Below, piece by piece: positions 24,851 through 35,917 of a DNA stretch of 64,000 bases. Position numbers and translations under genes: made by a program. Numbering within the stretch: position 1 is the first letter of the stretch; each line of letters starts with the position of its first letter. The DNA is from Neurospora crassa OR74A (Eukaryota > Ascomycota > Sordariomycetes > Sordariales > Sordariaceae). A model generated the notes under the pieces. The model was not told the DNA's origin, made no database searches, and saw nothing but the letters and a program-made list of their open reading frames with translations. The DNA lies in NCBI RefSeq assembly GCF_000182925.2, contig NC_026505.1:3348001-3412000 (forward strand), given 5' to 3'.

Positions 24851-25117
24851 ATGCCGTACCCCCAAGGAATCACCACCATGCTAACCCTCTTCCTCACGAT
24901 CCTCACCACAACCTCATTTGTCCTGGCCGCTCCCGCCCCCGCCGCCGAGGCTGTCACCGAGTCCCTTGATGTCTCGATCACTGCCGCTGGTGGCTACGTA
25001 AAACCATGCGAAGAGCGAGCCGGCAAGTGCTATTGCCTGCATCGTTGCTATGGATCAACTTGTAAGCAATGGGTTGATAGAACTTGCTTAAGTCTCGGTT
25101 ATTTCTGGGCAGGCTGA
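24851..25117 (+). CDS. Small secreted cysteine-rich protein
   Basis: Unspliced, this gives 88 residues. A signal peptide is evident (hydrophobic MLTLFLTILTTTSFVLA ending at an Ala-Pro-rich site); Met10 may be the true start, since it places the hydrophobic core directly at the N terminus. The mature part is short and has six cysteines spaced C-x6-C-x-C-x3-C-x4-C-x7-C, in a Gly/Tyr/Lys-containing segment. A 51-nt stretch at 25062-25112 has a good donor (GTAAGC) and acceptor (GGGCAG). If it is spliced, the protein ends right after the fifth cysteine using the same stop codon. The shape fits a secreted defence peptide or effector-like protein, but I recognise no named family; function is unknown. 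Lack of introns and short length make the gene call itself uncertain. Confidence 0.55.
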   Translation: MPYPQGITTMLTLFLTILTTTSFVLAAPAPAAEAVTESLDVSITAAGGYVKPCEERAGKCYCLHRCYGSTCKQWVDRTCLSLGYFWAG

Positions 25118-26814
25118 AAGTACTTAGAAGGAAGGAGCCACTTGTAGGTGAGCTTAAGTTGGGAACGGAAGGTGGGGGGTAACGGAGAGGGAAAGGTCAG
25201 GAAAAAGGAGGCAACTGATTGATTTTGCTCTTCAGCGTCCTTGTCCCTGGTGGCTTCGTTGGCATTACCGGATGATTTTGGTCAGAGATCAATGATAATC
25301 TGGGTATCGGACAGCTCGGCGTCGGAGGAAGGAATGTGAAAAGAATATTCACCAACTTGGACATGTGATACTGGAAATTTAGACAGCCGTCGAGCACTAG
25401 TCAACTGATGGCTTTTAAGCGAGGGCCATCAAGCTATCTTTAGCTGTGTCGATGGAATAACCAAGGACCGAATTTCAATATAGTCATCTTTCAAGATCGG
25501 GTGATATTCTCTGTGGCTTTCGTAAAGTGCTTTGCGTGGCTTCTTTATGTCTACGGCCTCCAGAACTCGCTGACCTAAGTCGTATCTTTGCTGTGGTACA
25601 CCACCATTTCGTTGTTGAGTAAAGTATTGGTATGTTTTGACCGTGTCATACTTTCGTCTGTTCATGCCAATATTTTCATTGCTTCAGAGAACAGAAGCAG
25701 GTACGTAAAATTCCTTACAGCTGTCTGCTGTGCAGACCCCTTGTCTGGGCTCTCTTCATGTCCCTTACCCTTGCTTCTCTCCCGAAACGTAACTCTTTCC
25801 CAGAAATTCTTTGCCCTCTTTCATCCCATGTATCCAGCCAAGGAAGGTCATTATATCTTGTTCATCATTTGGATCTTCATCTCATGTCCCTTTTCCTACT
25901 ACCTCATCGCTTGTCCGCACACACTTTTGCATCGTCATCGTCATCATCATCACAAAAGGGAGGAACGTAGTGAATGAAAAAATAAAAAAAGGACCATTCG
26001 AACGTATGTGTTCGTGTGTATGCGTGTTTGCCCGCTTAACTCTGTCTTCATCCATGCCTAGGTAACCGTAAAAAAGCAACAACCTATTCAACATGCTTGC
26101 AAAAAGAAGAAAAAGAAAAAGGAAAAGGGAATCAGAGAGAACGCCAACCCCGATGATGCCTTCCCACCATCCATCCGACCACCCCACCTTCCAAAGCCTC
26201 CCAAAAGTCCCAATCCTGGCCCAAACACCTCGGGAAAAGATAGAGGTACGATGCGAGTTCTCCTTCACGTCACGCGTCTTTTTTTGTTTTCGCTCGTATC
26301 ATTGGACGCTAATCGGCTTCATGTCAACGTGGTGTCGGATTTCAATACAGGAAGCAGGTGTTTGCTAGTGTTGATATAATGCGAAATTCCATTTGATCGA
26401 GAAAGCCAGCTGGAACTTGATCTAGCAAAGACGGGTAGTCGTAATGTTCAGACTTCAAAGACACTGCGCCCAGCCGGGTAAGAGCATCTTTGTATAAAGC
26501 AAAGACAAAGGGGATTGAAACCAAAGGGGAATCGTATGGACTGTGTCTGATGTTGTAAAAAAAAAAAGAAAAAAAATTCAATGCATGAGTTGTATGATGC
26601 ATGTTCGTTGAACCGCCTTGAATATGTGTATCGCGCAATGCCATGCAACAGGAGAACATGCTTTGCCTTCGTAATGCCGCTTCAACCACATCAAAGTTTC
26701 CCAACTCCTCTTCCCAGTAGACATTAGACGCAAAACGCCATGCAAGCAGCAAGTATCCCGGGAGGTGTGTACCGGGGGGTATCAATAACGGATATCGTTC
26801 CGTAAACGTCCGAA
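25118..26814. other. Intergenic DNA and samB-type 3' flank
   Basis: This holds the 3' untranslated end of the minus-strand MYND-finger gene and flanking DNA. The frames present (for example 25429-25665 minus and 26342-26872 minus) carry no recognisable domain. Confidence 0.45.
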
Positions 26815-28683
26815 TCATGGAGTGGCGGCAATGCACCAATGGCGGTGGAAAGCCCATGCGCTTTTCTGGCATTCCTTACTGCAGTATTTGGTACGCCGGC
26901 AACGGCGGCACTTCGCAAATTGCCTTGTGTACTCTTCCCATTTGCCGCACTGGTAGTAGGCACACTGGCGGATGCCTCCCCGGGTGTCGTCCTTTCGGCA
27001 CAGGTTTCTCATAACCACACCGGCCCAGTATTGCATGTCTGTGCTGTGGTACCGGACTGTGAACTTCTCCACGAGGGGGAATATGTTTTGGTCGTTGGGG
27101 AGGAGGTATTCCTCTTCGCACTCTTCTTCTTCTGCCTCCAATTCGGCCTCCAACTCGGTGGGATCAGTGCCGTCGAGGAGCTTGATCTCCTTGCCAATCT
27201 TGAGTTTGGGGACAAGGTGGCATTTTTGGAAGTACTTGCGAAGATTGCAATACTTTGATACGTATGCCAGCAGCTGCAACGACATCAACACATCCTCCTC
27301 CCTGGGCATGGCAGCGAGCATCTGCGGGTTGGGAGTTACGTGACGATCGAGCAGGTAATGCGGGACACGTGAATTGGGCATGGACGGCTGTGCGGTGTTC
27401 GCAATGGTTGGCCTGTTTGGAGACAGACCGAGGTTGGTGACTTGAGTTGGGGTTGCGTTGTTTTCCATGCTGGTGTCCACAGCACCTTGGTGGGTGATGT
27501 TGAAGGTTCCAGCTTCCTGAGCCTCCGAAGCCGTTGGGGTGACCAGGTCAAGAGCTGCACCAGTCATTATACCATCACCATCTTCGACCGAAACCTGCTG
27601 GATTCCAACCTCGTTTTGTACGTCTGCCGTTCCTGACATCTCAGCATCCTGGTTTTCATCGGATGCTACGCTGTCGGTGTTCATATCGTCTGTCTCGCCA
27701 GCGGTGGAATGTTGATGGCGAATTGAAGGTCGACGGCGAGAGCGGCCATTGGGGGCCAGGATCGAAGGGGGTCGGACGCTGGTTGGCAGAGGTGTTGTTG
27801 GCGAGGCAGGCTGAGATGTAAGGTTTGTGTGAGCAAATGGCCCCATGTTTCGTAGGCGATCGGTTTCTCGCACGGCTCTGGCAAAGCTATCAACGTTCTC
27901 GACGGACGATGGCCCGGCCGGTGCAGGCGGCTGACTTTCATGACGAGTAGGCGAAGGTACAGCCGATTGTGAGTCCTGTGTTCTAACACCATGGTGATGG
28001 TGATGTGAGCGGTGTGCAGAAAAAGGAGTCCTTTCACCAAGGATTTGACCGGAGAAGCGGGAAGCGGTCGGGGTCGTCTCAGTATCCGGTGCAGCGGCTT
28101 CCGTCGAAGGACCAGCCAAGGTGATTGAAACATCAATAGGCTGAGGCGCAGCCTGACGACGGAAAGCGCGTTGGTCAACGTCTATATTGGTGGGCCTGGA
28201 GGAGAAGCTTGCGGATTTGTGCACCCGGTTGCTGCCACTAATCCTGTGCCGGTGATGGGGATCCGACTTGTGCTTTGCTTCTTCTGCCTTTTCGCGGACC
28301 CTTTCGATGACTTTGATGTAATTGTCGAGAATGGTAGCGATGACGGGGACCATGTCGGCCTCGACAACGCGGGTTCGGACATTCTCCGTGCCTCGTACAC
28401 CAATGTTGACCACGCACTGGAAGGCCAAATTCCACTTCCACATGTCCATCATATCCTTGCTGCGACCCTCCTTCAGGATGCAGACTAGTCTTTCAATACC
28501 GCCATCGACGGTGAGAATGTCTCGGATACGTGCCGATGACGTGGTCAAATAGGCGAGATGATTTAGGGAGTTGATCAACGGGAGGGTCGAGGTGCAATCA
28601 AGCGCTCGTCGGTCATACAAAGCCGTGGTGATGCCAACGGACGCCTTGTTGACGTTGGGTATGCTGAAGTTGACTTCCCTCAT
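26815..28683 (-). CDS. samB: MYND-finger protein of the samB/MUB1 family
   Basis: A single exon encodes 622 residues. The N terminus is the conserved samB/MUB1 block (MREVNFSIPNVNKASVGITT, then IRDILTVDGGIERLVCILKEG and WNLAFQCVVNIGVRG), an armadillo-like fold. A long low-complexity Ser/Pro/His region follows, then a conserved LLAYVSKYCNLRKYFQ segment. A C-terminal MYND zinc finger lies at residues 574-617 with spacing C-x4-C-x12-C-x2-C-x5-C-x3-C-x7-H-x3-C. In Aspergillus nidulans samB loss alters cell polarity and conidiophore form; yeast MUB1 works with the ubiquitin ligase UBR2 to turn over RPN4. I infer a cytoplasmic or nuclear adaptor of a ubiquitin ligase affecting growth form. A long gene-free region lies upstream. 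Confidence 0.93.
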   Translation of the reverse strand: MREVNFSIPNVNKASVGITTALYDRRALDCTSTLPLINSLNHLAYLTTSSARIRDILTVDGGIERLVCILKEGRSKDMMDMWKWNLAFQCVVNIGVRGTENVRTRVVEADMVPVIATILDNYIKVIERVREKAEEAKHKSDPHHRHRISGSNRVHKSASFSSRPTNIDVDQRAFRRQAAPQPIDVSITLAGPSTEAAAPDTETTPTASRFSGQILGERTPFSAHRSHHHHHGVRTQDSQSAVPSPTRHESQPPAPAGPSSVENVDSFARAVRETDRLRNMGPFAHTNLTSQPASPTTPLPTSVRPPSILAPNGRSRRRPSIRHQHSTAGETDDMNTDSVASDENQDAEMSGTADVQNEVGIQQVSVEDGDGIMTGAALDLVTPTASEAQEAGTFNITHQGAVDTSMENNATPTQVTNLGLSPNRPTIANTAQPSMPNSRVPHYLLDRHVTPNPQMLAAMPREEDVLMSLQLLAYVSKYCNLRKYFQKCHLVPKLKIGKEIKLLDGTDPTELEAELEAEEEECEEEYLLPNDQNIFPLVEKFTVRYHSTDMQYWAGVVMRNLCRKDDTRGGIRQCAYYQCGKWEEYTRQFAKCRRCRRTKYCSKECQKSAWAFHRHWCIAATP

Positions 28684-29252
28684 CTTGGCTTGCTACCACG
28701 AGTAACGAGGTAGGCACCAGACGGGGAGAGGAAGAAGGACTACGATTGCTGCGGAAGACGGTCGGTCGGACGTCCGAGACTGCAGGTGGTCGCACCGTGA
28801 CACGCGGAGGCTGATGGTCCGTGGTCAAGCGTTGAAGGGTATGTATGCGATGGGAATCGAGGTCGATCGAGATAGCGCGCGCACAGTATTGTCGAGTAAA
28901 GAATTGAAGCACTTTGGATGTATAGTTGATGGTTTGAGGACGATGGATGGCTGGTCGTGGTGAGAGCGCGAGCGTGATATTGGCGAGATGGGAAATGATT
29001 GCGAGCGGATTCTGGATGGAGTGGGTTGCTGGGGGGCGAAACCAAGATTTCAATTCGGCGCCTGTATCGACCGAGAGTTGCGCTGCAAGGGTTGGGACCC
29101 CGTCTGAGGTCGATCGATGATTGAGGATGGACGAGGGTGATGGTCAAATGCCTCAAGCCGCGGACGAGGATTCGGATCGGGGGGAAAGGAGCTGAGGAAA
29201 CGGAGAAGACAACTAAGTGTGTGAGGAGTACAGGAGTAGGTAAGTATCCGGC

Positions 29253-29284
29253 CGGTGCGGTGCGGTGCGGTGCGGTGCGGTGCG
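29253..29284. repeat. GGTGC pentanucleotide microsatellite
   Basis: Six head-to-tail copies of GGTGC with no mismatch, about 0.6 kb upstream of the samB start codon, so they may lie in its leader. Confidence 0.9.
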
Positions 29285-30046
29285 TCGGGGTTTGAGCCCA
29301 AGCAACGGCCAAACAAGCAATGCCCTTTTCCTGCCCTGGTTCCCTTTTGGTTGCAGTGCACCCTGGGCAATGAGCGCCTGGGCGGTCGGAACGAGCGCGC
29401 GTGGACCTGAAGGACGGCCGGGACCGAAGATTGGCGATTGGCTTGGCCAAGTGGAGGTTTCTAGTGTAATTGATCCAGGTATCGTGAGGATAGCTGAGAA
29501 AATTTGCTGCAGAAACAGCTGCAAAGATGGGATGTGATGTGATGCGAGATAGTAGCAGAGGGAGGGGAATCAGAAACCTAAGATGATGCCTCAACTCTGT
29601 GGGATGGAGCTGGGAGCGAGCAGAAAGAAAAATTTGGAAAAAGCTGCAGGGCGTCGGTGCTGACGAAGGTGGAAAACAACCTGATGGACAAGCAAGGAGA
29701 CCACCCTCGGGTCAATCTGATGGAGATTATAGCGTCGTCGCCAACCCTTGCCTGCTCATGCCTGAACTGTTGCGCTTCGTAGTGGACTGGGAGAGAGCAG
29801 AGGCCAGGCGGGAAGTGAAATTGGTGAAAGAACTCTCTTGGAGGTGGTGATTGGAGTGAGTCTGCACTGGAGACTGGAGACGGGACTGCGTGCTCGGACG
29901 GAGGCTGGAGACACAGCGCAGTCACCACCTCTGGTTCCGACGAGACTGACAGGTGCGAGTGCCAAGACCTAGCCAAGATGTGTAACGCAGGTAATGTTCA
30001 GGTCAACTGAACTTCAGGCTGTCAAAGCGGAGCAGCTGTGACTACC

Positions 30047-30064
30047 TACCTACCTAGGTAGGTA
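30047..30064. repeat. 18-base perfect palindrome TACCTACCTAGGTAGGTA
   Basis: The motif equals its own reverse complement over 18 bases and is flanked by further TACC units. Related CCTAGGTA motifs recur in other gaps of this window (for example near 53400), never inside the genes called here. Confidence 0.8.
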
Positions 30065-31386
30065 CTTACCTATTAAAGGTTGAGGTTTGTTTTTCTGTGC
30101 GCTCGTAGTAGCCAGGTAGGTGTTTCTTTCTTGTTAGTGTCAGGGTACCGCACGGGCAGATTCAGCTGGTGAGCGCACGCTGAAGACGACCTGCTCTAGG
30201 CTAGTGTACAGGAGGTAAGGTAATTTATGGCTGGGACGGAAGTTCAAGGCACGTGCACAGCGGCTGCTTTACCGCCGATGGTTCCCTCGGGGTTAGGTAG
30301 CCGCTTCAAGTCAAGTACGAATCAACCGATTGCTGCTTGCTTCGCAATTTCATCCCATTCTACTATATAGTTATAATTCTATCAGTTGCCTCGAGTTCTC
30401 ATCGAGCTTCCCGTCTTCTCCTATCTCTACTACTTTTGCGCGAGTCCGACATGGTGACCGTTGGAACTGCAAGGCCGATTGCATAAGCATTAATTACGCT
30501 ACGTTCATTTCCTGCTTGCTCAGACGCGACAAGCGGAGGCGAAGTGCCCTGTAATTACCCACAAATTACCGGCCTGCTCTGCCTGAGCTACCGCCACGGA
30601 GCACTCCACAACAGTCCTGCCTGCTCTTTCTATATGGCGGATCGGGGCGGAGGATGACCTTGGTATAGTAGGCGGCAGCATAAGCAGGTGACATGATGAT
30701 GCTTATGGACATGGGAAGCTGGAAGAGGCAAATTCACCTGAGAAACTGTTGGGCAAAGACAAAATCGAAACATGGAATTGTGCGGGGGTGGATCAGATTC
30801 TGGGGATTGACGTTTGCCATCCAGCCATCGAAGCCGGGAGAGCTTCCATGGCGCAGAAATGGAGTTGCATATCATATCCATCGGAGCACAAGGTGGACGG
30901 ACGGGCTGTTCAGCGATCAGTAGGAATGAATGATAAACACCGATATTTACAGCATGCGAGCGCTCCAGCTCTTCTTGCTGGTCTTTGCCGAACTGTTCCA
31001 TGCCGATCCGGCACAGACGTCTGGTTGTCTGTTATGCCCATCAACTGAATCGGATACTGGCTGTGTTGCTTTGTTCCCAACCAAAATGTATAACCATCCG
31101 ACGGCAAGGTATCAACCGTGGTATCATTCTCTTGTATCACCACACTCCGTAACCCACCAGACGCATGGCTCTTGGCCGCCTCGCCACCTCTACCGGATTT
31201 GTTCGTTTATGCCTCATCAACTCGAGAAAAGCGGCTCTCGTCATTTTCCATCTGTGTGGGTGTGAAGAGCGGCGTCACATTGACTTTCCCCTCTCCATGA
31301 AACATGTCCCCTCTCAGTCAGAAGGTTGGTGCCGATGTGACAGTCTGCATCAGCATCGGAGCTGCACACTTGGTGATCTTGGCATT

Positions 31387-31409
31387 CCCCCCCCCCCCCC
31401 CCCCCCCCC
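31387..31409. repeat. Run of 23 C
   Basis: An uninterrupted homopolymer of 23 cytosines in gene-free DNA. Its exact length may be unreliable for sequencing reasons. Confidence 0.9.
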
Positions 31410-33315
31410 TCTTCATAGACGTCGAGAGAAGCGCAAAAGATGGTGAAAAGCAGCTCATTAGCACCGTCAGGATAAGGGCCAAACTTACAGAGATTCCGCG
31501 ATTTTCACAACCATTGGGCACGTCTTGCTAGGAAAAGGCCGGCTTGTCATTTGTGACTTGGCGGGTCTTTCATGTTACAAAGGTTCGAGATTCGAACCAA
31601 TTTGTAAGAAAGAAACGAACTCTTTCCGTCACTTTCGACGAGCGGGACCATCAACTGTAACCACCTCCTCGTCACCTCACCAGGAGGCATTCATGCATAG
31701 GTAAACTACCTCATCAGACCACACACCAGTAGTCATCAAGGTCGTCTGAACTAAACTAACAGCCCGACGGATTCGTGTCTTCGCACCCAACATGTGCGCC
31801 TTCAGCGCGCTTGCCCGCGGCCTCAACCCGACTTCCAACAAAAACCATAACCGCACTGGGGTCCCCGCCAGGGCTGAGATTGCCGCCAGAAAGGATGAAA
31901 AGCCAAGGAAGCATTCCATCCGATTGCATACCTCTATGTACCTCTAGCTATGTCTCCATCCCCACATTGCGAAGGGAAGGGTGCAAGCGCGAGCGCTTAA
32001 CTTTCTTGGTCAGGCTTGATGACGCATGTCATTGGTCAAAACTCTGATTCTTTCCAGCACGTTTTGAACCCTATGCAGCCGCAGCCGCCTCCGACTTGGA
32101 TCGTCCTTGCAAGGAACCTCAATGGAGAGAACCCCTTCCCCCCCCCTAAAAAGGAAAACAAAAACAATACAAGCAAATAGAACGTTTGACCTGAATCTAA
32201 GTGACGAAGTCTTTTTTGGACGATGTCGACAATAGTTTAGACATGAACATATCGCATCTGAAGTTACACGGACACAATACACACAGTACTAGATCATGAC
32301 CCGAGGGCTTGGCGAGATGTATGCTTGCTTGGCTTTGGGGATGCTTCCCTGAAGATTGACATGCCCAACCAAGCTGATGCCGATCGCTTGTGTGAGTTCG
32401 TTGTGTTTCCGAAAGTACAAATTCCCCGACCTATCTAGAAATTGCATGATGTCCTTTGGTTACGGGTTCCCAAACCACACATATACGACAAGGTAGACTA
32501 AGTAACAAGACACCTGACTGCCCATCAAGGTACACATACCTCACTTCTTGCTATAGCAGTGTCGGAAATCCTGCCAAAAGGGCCCGTTGTAATCAGGCGA
32601 TCAAAAGGATAAGGGGTTTCAGTTGCCACATTACCTCTGCAGGCAATCGATGATCGAGGGAAGAATAACAAGACCAGCAAGGTTGACGAACGATTGTGCG
32701 GGTTGTATGCAATGAATCCAACGAAACATTCCGGGACTGTTTCCCAAGCCACGTGCTCCAAGGAATGTTCTTTTCTTGTTCTTCCCTCTTATTATGATAT
32801 TTTCCTATTTTCTTTGTTCACCTCGCTATCCTTCCGAAGCTGGACGGCAAATTTGCGCAGAGGCGTGTGGCCACATGGCGAAACCGTGTCCGTACCCTAT
32901 CCTCATTTCGGAACCGAGCCGTAAGGTCGAAAATGGTAGCCACGTTTCCGGCCACACGTGGCTTTTGGCCTTGAAGGGGACGTGTTCTAGAACGGGTATG
33001 TAGGTAGGCATCAAATTGGGATAGAAACATCTCGGAAAGTTAGTCAAATTCATGTCTTCTGTTTCGGTGGGGGAATGGTAGCTACTTGGGATGCTGGAGT
33101 TCTTGTTTACTTGTATGGAAGGCGGTAAACGATCATACATGGTGCCAAGTAATCAACCCCCTTTTCAACTCACCTATCAAAGTAAACAATAGACATTAGG
33201 ATTTCATCTCTCGGCATTTCCATACCACGAACACATTTCACCTTGTCTCCATACCCTCCATCCAGAATCCTCTCTCTTTGTGTTCACCTCCCCTCCTCTT
33301 TACACCAGATACCCT

Positions 33316-34719
33316 TCAATCTCCCCCAACCCTCGCATGCCTAAAATACTTCATCCCCACCCAGCTCACCGACACCCACACCCACACCATCATCCACGTC
33401 AACACAAATAACGCCGGGTAGTATCCAACAATCGGCAGTGTCGGGTCGTCCTCGAACTCGGGCGGCGCGTAAGGAGTCGTCCCCACGTCCCACGCCCAGC
33501 TCCACACGCCGAAGCAAGAGCCCATCCCGATCACGAACGTGATCCACGTGCATAACAAAATAATCCAGCCCCAGAACTCGGTATCGCTGTAGTCGTCATA
33601 ATAGTCAAAATCGGAAACTGCTTCCTGAGACGGCATCGGTGTTGTCAGACTCAAAGGGGACTTGGCTCGTTGTTGTTGTTGAGCCGAGCTGCGGCGGCGG
33701 CCTTGGATTGAGTCTGATGCAGCGGCGGCTGAGCTGCTGCCGTTAATGTTGCCGATTGTTATGTTTAGAGGGCCGCGGGTAAGGCGGGTGGAGGAGGGCA
33801 TGGTCGAGAAATAGGAGTCGGGACCCAGAGAGGGGACGGAGGCCCGCTCGGGATGAAGAAGGCTGAGACTGCTGACAGAAGAGCTGGTCGAGGAGCGGGA
33901 GAGAGATGGCATGACGCCTGGCCCTCTAGAGCTGGCCATATGAAGGGCGTCTTCGTCATCGGTGGTCGTGCAGCTGATGGTAGGGCTTGTCATGGTTGGG
34001 TCATCAGTGCTGTTGCTGATCATTGTGGGCGATGTGATGTTGCTGCTTGTGCCCTTGGCCGTATATATTCCCTCAGAGTCCGACTCTGCCATGCTGGCAC
34101 TTGGCCGGGGCGTAACACCCGATATGCCCAGTCCAAAGCCGCTATTTCTGCTATTTTCCTTGACAATCGAGTCAAAACTTGACGTGATGATGTTGCTCCC
34201 CAAGCCGGACGTGCGTGCATTGCTACCGTTAGCACCCTCCACCCCAAACTGTGTGTTGATGCTTAGCGGGTAGCTCTCCCGCCTTTCACGCTGAGCTCCT
34301 CGGCCCAAAAGAGCAACCTTCCTCAGCGACCCCCTACGCCGCCGTGTTTTCTGTTGCAGTATTATCTGTTGTTGAAGGGCCGCGTGCGAAAGCGGAGGTG
34401 GTGGGGCATGGACACTACTGCCAGCGCTGCTGTTGCGGACATTGGTATTCGAAGTGGACGGGATCGTGCGAAAGGACGGTATTGGTGGCGAGGTAGTTGG
34501 TGATGAAGTTGGGGAAGCGGGCGGTTTCGAGTCGTCCTCGTTGGTCCCGCGGCGCGCGCGGGGCCTATGCTGGTCGCTCGATGCGCGCATGAAGGGAAAC
34601 CGAGACAACAGTCCGCCTGTGCCGGAATTGCTGCGCTTGCGTACAACTGCAGGTGGGCGATTTGGGGTGACGTCGGGCGCGGCAGCAGGGCTCGCAGGTT
34701 CGGATATCGGCTGGTCCAT
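33316..34719 (-). CDS. Conserved two-helix membrane protein with disordered N terminus
   Basis: A single exon encodes 467 residues. About 370 residues of Ser/Thr/Pro-rich, likely disordered and phosphorylated sequence precede a compact C-terminal module (residues 380-460). The module has two hydrophobic, tryptophan-rich helices (about 382-409, FWGWIILLCTWITFVIG; about 431-457, GYYPALFVLTWMMVWVW) joined by an acidic loop (PPEFEDDPTLPIV) and ends in a short basic tail. There is no signal peptide, so I expect a tail-embedded protein with its N terminus in the cytosol. The two-helix layout loosely recalls PIG-P/GPI19 of the GPI-GlcNAc transferase, but the defining residues are not clear and I do not assign that role. 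The gene is divergent from the ZRG17-like gene. Confidence 0.75.
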   Translation of the reverse strand: MDQPISEPASPAAAPDVTPNRPPAVVRKRSNSGTGGLLSRFPFMRASSDQHRPRARRGTNEDDSKPPASPTSSPTTSPPIPSFRTIPSTSNTNVRNSSAGSSVHAPPPPLSHAALQQQIILQQKTRRRRGSLRKVALLGRGAQRERRESYPLSINTQFGVEGANGSNARTSGLGSNIITSSFDSIVKENSRNSGFGLGISGVTPRPSASMAESDSEGIYTAKGTSSNITSPTMISNSTDDPTMTSPTISCTTTDDEDALHMASSRGPGVMPSLSRSSTSSSVSSLSLLHPERASVPSLGPDSYFSTMPSSTRLTRGPLNITIGNINGSSSAAAASDSIQGRRRSSAQQQQRAKSPLSLTTPMPSQEAVSDFDYYDDYSDTEFWGWIILLCTWITFVIGMGSCFGVWSWAWDVGTTPYAPPEFEDDPTLPIVGYYPALFVLTWMMVWVWVSVSWVGMKYFRHARVGGD

Positions 34720-35917
34720 TGCCGGGGTGATGCAGCTTGTCTCTTTATCGGGGTTTGACGACCCAGAACCCGATGGCTCGGACGTGGGGAAGATGGATCC
34801 GGGGACAAGGTTCGCTCAGATAATGCCTTTGCGCCGTCTCTTATGGGTTCGGATAAGGGCGCACACACGCCCGCCGTATGTTGACCGTGATGCCGAACGT
34901 GTGTCTTGGCCAAGGGTAGACTCGTCAACTGTCATGCCCTGGTGACGAATTGCTTTCGCATATGTGGATGATGGATGGCTGATTGAACGTCGAATGGGTT
35001 GCGATCGCTCGGCTCGATCGAATCAGTTGCTTATGAGCCCTATTTTCCGTCCCTGCCTCAGATCTGCCGGCACTTGGGGACAGGAATATCCTCTACTTCA
35101 AACGTGGCTTCGGAGCTTGAAGGCGGCAAGAAAGATCGAAGTCGAGTACGAGCACCTGGTCTGTCGCAAACCGTGTTATTTCTGTTGATCTCCGAAATGC
35201 ATAATGGAACGAGCTTCTATCCCCCAGAAAACAACAACGTCGATGTCGGATGGCAATGCGCCGGCAGCACGCTCGGCTGTCCTTGGTGAGATAACGAGAA
35301 CACTGCAAAAGACAATTTTCGCAGTCATCAAGTGGAAGTCGCGATGATCGGATGTCAGCGACCTGTGCTGTCCAATATCGCGTCCAATGCGCTCGAAGCT
35401 AGTACCAATCAAACCGTCTGTCGCATCCCGCACCACACCAGCGCGGCCACCACCGCCCGCGGCCATCGACAAGGTTTCTTTTGGGGAGGATGAAAGACGG
35501 GGTTCCCTTAACTAAATCCCACTCCCTTCTTCCACTTGTCCCCACAGTCGTTGGAATTGAACTGAAGTTCCCGTCACCTCCAGCCCTTCGTCCAGTCGTC
35601 ACTCACGGCAGGCAATCGGTCCCTGGACCCTGCTGGGTTGATCAATGGCACCATGGCAGTCCCGACCCCCTTGTGTCGTGATACGGTAACGACTACCGAA
35701 CATCACGTTCAGTCAAGAAAGCATGCAAGGGATGGGCGGGCGGTGTAACATCCCAACAACTAACGGCATCTTATCGGGTTAGGGAAAACTTCAAGATAGT
35801 GACGACAGGTGAACATCATCAGTTTCAGTCATGGTGACTCTCGTTATAACTTTCACCTTTGGACAGGTGAAAACATGAAGACAATCTTTTGAGAGAAACT
35901 AAGAAAGACCTGGATCA
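34720..35917. promoter_or_regulatory. Divergent upstream region, membrane protein/ZRG17-like
   Basis: It contains the leaders and promoters of two outward-facing genes. Short frames in it carry no recognisable features. No clear core-promoter motif was found. Confidence 0.45.

Larger units (their letters stand above)
28684..33315. other. 4.6 kb gene-free region upstream of samB
   Basis: I find no supportable coding gene on either strand. The part next to samB is probably a long leader and promoter. Inside are a GGTGC pentamer array, an 18-base palindrome, a run of 23 C, and many short frames without family features. A small RNA or a short peptide gene could be missed. Confidence 0.5.
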
